The position numbers and the translations under genes were made by a program. The notes below the pieces were generated by a model that worked only from the letters and a program-made list of their open reading frames with translations, searched no databases and was not told where the DNA came from. A DNA stretch of 24,515 nt from the NCBI GenBank assembly GCA_035316005.1, contig DATFXK010000316.1, positions 1 to 24,515 of the forward strand. Direction: 5' to 3'. Numbering within the stretch: position 1 is the stretch's first letter; the number at the start of each line of letters is the position of its first letter. The DNA comes from JALZAA01 sp035316005. Its GTDB lineage: Bacteria > Actinomycetota > Acidimicrobiia > IMCC26256 > JACDBD01. Positions 22,976 through 24,515 of the stretch are shown here, piece after piece.

Positions 22976-24448
22976 ATGGTCAATGACGCGCACGAGCAGG
23001 CCGTGATCGATGCGGTGCCGAAGAAGCTGCTCATCGGGGGCGAATGGCGTCCGGCGGCGTCCGGCAACACGTTCGCCGTCGAGGACCCGGCGACGGGCGC
23101 CACGCTGTGCGACGTGGCCGACGGCGACGCCGGCGACGCCGACGCGGCACTCGGCGCGGCTGCGTCCACGCAGGCGTCCTGGGCGGCGCACCCGCCGCGA
23201 GAGCGGGGCGAGATCCTCCGCCGGACCTACGAGCTGCTCACCGAGCGCATCGACGACCTCGCGCTGCTGATGACCCTCGAGATGGGCAAGCCCGTCGACG
23301 ACTCCCGCGCCGAGATCAAGTACGCCGCCGAGTTCTTCCGCTGGTTCTCGGAGGAGGCGGTTCGCATCGACGGCCGCTACACCGTCGAGCCCGCCGGCAG
23401 CGGGCGGCTGCTGATCCTGCGCCAGGCCGTCGGGCCGTGCCTGTTCATCACGCCGTGGAACTTCCCGACGGCGATGGGCACGCGCAAGATCGGGCCGGCA
23501 GTGGCGGCGGGGTGCACGATGATCGTCAAGCCCGCCGCGCTGACCCCGCTGTCGATGCTCGCGCTGGCGCAGATCCTCACCGAGGCGGGGCTGCCGCCGG
23601 GAGTGCTCAACATCGTGACGTCGAAGCGCGCCGGCGCGACCACCGGTCCGCTGCTCGAGGATCCCCGGCTCCGCAAGCTGTCGTTCACCGGCTCCACCGA
23701 GGTCGGCCGGCAGCTGATCGCCGCGTCGGCGCCGCAGGTGCTCCGGGTATCGATGGAGCTCGGCGGCAACGCGCCCTTCCTCGTCTTCGAGGACGCCGAC
23801 CTCGACGCCGCCGTCGAGGGAGCGGTGCTGGCGAAGATGCGCAACATCGGGGAGGCGTGCACCGCCGCCAACCGCTTCCACGTGCACGAGTCCGTCGCGG
23901 ACGAGTTCGCCGCCCGCCTCGCCGAGCGACTCGGTGCGATGCGCGTGGGCCGCGGCACCGAACCGGGGGTGCAGGTCGGTCCGCTGGTCGAGGCGAAGCA
24001 GCGCGACAAGGTCGTCGAGCTCGTCGACGACGCCCGCGACCGCGGCGCCAAGACGCTCGTCGGCGGGGAAGCGCTCGACGGGCCCGGCTACTTCTATGCA
24101 CCGACCGTGCTGCGCGACGTGCCGTCGGACGCGCGGGTGTTGCGGGAGGAGATCTTCGGGCCGGTGGCGCCCGTCGCGACGTTCATGCACGACGAAGAGG
24201 CGCTCCAGGCCGCCAACGACACCGAGTACGGGCTCGTGTCCTACGCGTACACCCGGGACCTCGACCGAGCCTTTCGGGTGATCGAAGGGCTCGAAACGGG
24301 CATGGTGGGGCTCAACCGCGGGCTCGTCTCGAACTCGGCCGGGCCGTTCGGCGGCGTCAAGCAGTCGGGGTTCGGACGCGAAGGCGGGCGCGAAGGCATC
24401 GACGAGTACCTCGAGGTCAAGTACGTGGCCGCGCAACTCGGCGGGTAG
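22976..24448 (+). CDS. gabD: NAD(P)-dependent aldehyde dehydrogenase, succinate-semialdehyde dehydrogenase type
   Basis: A 490-residue aldehyde dehydrogenase of normal length with every catalytic residue: Asn162 (TPWNFP), Glu261 (ELGGN), the nucleophile Cys295 (NIGEACTAANRF), and Glu391 with EEIFGPVAPV for cofactor binding. FTGSTEVGR (237-245) is the nucleotide-binding turn. The pattern is closest to succinate-semialdehyde dehydrogenases, which make succinate in the GABA shunt and feed the TCA cycle; other small aldehydes are possible. No aminotransferase lies beside it. It follows the cyclase gene by 19 bases on the same strand and is probably co-transcribed. The large open frame antisense to it is a codon-bias shadow. 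Confidence 0.9.
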   Translation: MVNDAHEQAVIDAVPKKLLIGGEWRPAASGNTFAVEDPATGATLCDVADGDAGDADAALGAAASTQASWAAHPPRERGEILRRTYELLTERIDDLALLMTLEMGKPVDDSRAEIKYAAEFFRWFSEEAVRIDGRYTVEPAGSGRLLILRQAVGPCLFITPWNFPTAMGTRKIGPAVAAGCTMIVKPAALTPLSMLALAQILTEAGLPPGVLNIVTSKRAGATTGPLLEDPRLRKLSFTGSTEVGRQLIAASAPQVLRVSMELGGNAPFLVFEDADLDAAVEGAVLAKMRNIGEACTAANRFHVHESVADEFAARLAERLGAMRVGRGTEPGVQVGPLVEAKQRDKVVELVDDARDRGAKTLVGGEALDGPGYFYAPTVLRDVPSDARVLREEIFGPVAPVATFMHDEEALQAANDTEYGLVSYAYTRDLDRAFRVIEGLETGMVGLNRGLVSNSAGPFGGVKQSGFGREGGREGIDEYLEVKYVAAQLGG

Positions 24449-24460
24449 GTTGCCCGTCGA

Positions 24461-24476
24461 CAGCGGCGAGCCGCTG
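24461..24476 (+). terminator. Weak hairpin after the aldehyde dehydrogenase gene
   Basis: CAGCGG-cgag-CCGCTG gives a 6-base perfect stem with a 4-base loop, 12 bases after the stop codon. No T-run follows, so it is at best a GC-rich actinobacterial-style terminator and could be chance in this base composition. Confidence 0.22.
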
Positions 24477-24502
24477 CCGACCAGCGCGATCGGAGGAATG
24501 GA

Positions 24503-24515
24503 ATGGCCGGGTCCA
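24503..24515 (+). CDS. Start of a further gene (partial, first codons only)
   Basis: GGAGG (24492-24496) is followed 6 bases later by ATG 24503 and codons for Ala-Gly-Ser before the window ends. The spacing is ideal, whereas the ATG at 24498 is too close. Nothing can be said about the product. Confidence 0.4.

Noticed and set aside
22946..24436. 496-codon open frame on the minus strand
   Set aside because: It lies fully antisense to the aldehyde dehydrogenase. Its Arg/Leu/Val/His-rich product has no recognisable domain, a usual artefact of strong third-position GC.
1..24515. CRISPR arrays, tRNA, rRNA, insertion sequences or prophage genes
   Set aside because: No regularly spaced repeats, no cloverleaf or rRNA-like stretches, no transposase or integrase frames, and codon use looks even throughout.

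Overview
The window is gene-dense, high-GC chromosomal DNA, almost certainly actinobacterial. Grounds: many GTG starts, an F420-type Ddn-family reductase, actinobacterial-style GH15, MalT-like LuxR and hydrolase/cyclase fusion proteins, and probable leaderless starts. The mix resembles Thermoleophilia (Solirubrobacterales or Gaiellales), but that rank is inference. I see no tRNA, rRNA, CRISPR array, insertion sequence or phage gene, and no intergenic gap over 300 bases.

Left part (1-8206): the tail of a DUF389-like membrane protein overlaps an MFS transporter, followed by a zinc-ribbon/SHOCT protein. Converging on these is a tight four-gene minus-strand operon (8024 to 1870): a glucose-1-dehydrogenase-like SDR, a GMC flavoprotein, cytochrome bd subunit I (cydA), and one 781-residue open frame that is CydB fused to a type II NADH dehydrogenase. 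The fusion joins the NADH-oxidising enzyme and the terminal oxidase in one polypeptide. It is the most striking object in the window.

Middle (8207-16779): divergent from that operon are a GH15 glucoamylase/trehalase-type hydrolase and an overlapping DHA2-type MFS pump. On the minus strand a second operon runs from 16319 to 11420: SHOCT protein, SnoaL-like protein, MalT-like LuxR regulator, DHA2 MFS exporter, and a 46-residue one-helix membrane protein with a good ribosome binding site that the long-ORF view misses. The two divergent intergenic regions (8025-8206 and 16320-16518) carry related C4/G4 palindromes, so a shared regulator is possible. A stand-alone EF-Tu-domain-2-like protein is divergent from the SHOCT gene.

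Right part (16801-24515): a sulfite-oxidase-family molybdoenzyme with an extra N-terminal domain and an apparent frameshift at its start; a TesB thioesterase; a tandem-ACT protein; a Ddn-like F420 reductase with an APH-family kinase; a proline-iminopeptidase-like hydrolase; a degenerate alpha/beta hydrolase fused to a class III nucleotide cyclase; a succinate-semialdehyde-type aldehyde dehydrogenase; and the first codons of another gene.

Working model (inference): GH15 releases glucose, the SDR and GMC enzymes oxidise sugar or alcohol, NADH is taken by the Ndh part of the fusion, and electrons pass through menaquinone to the bd oxidase and oxygen. The locus would be a compact, self-contained sugar-to-oxygen respiratory module.
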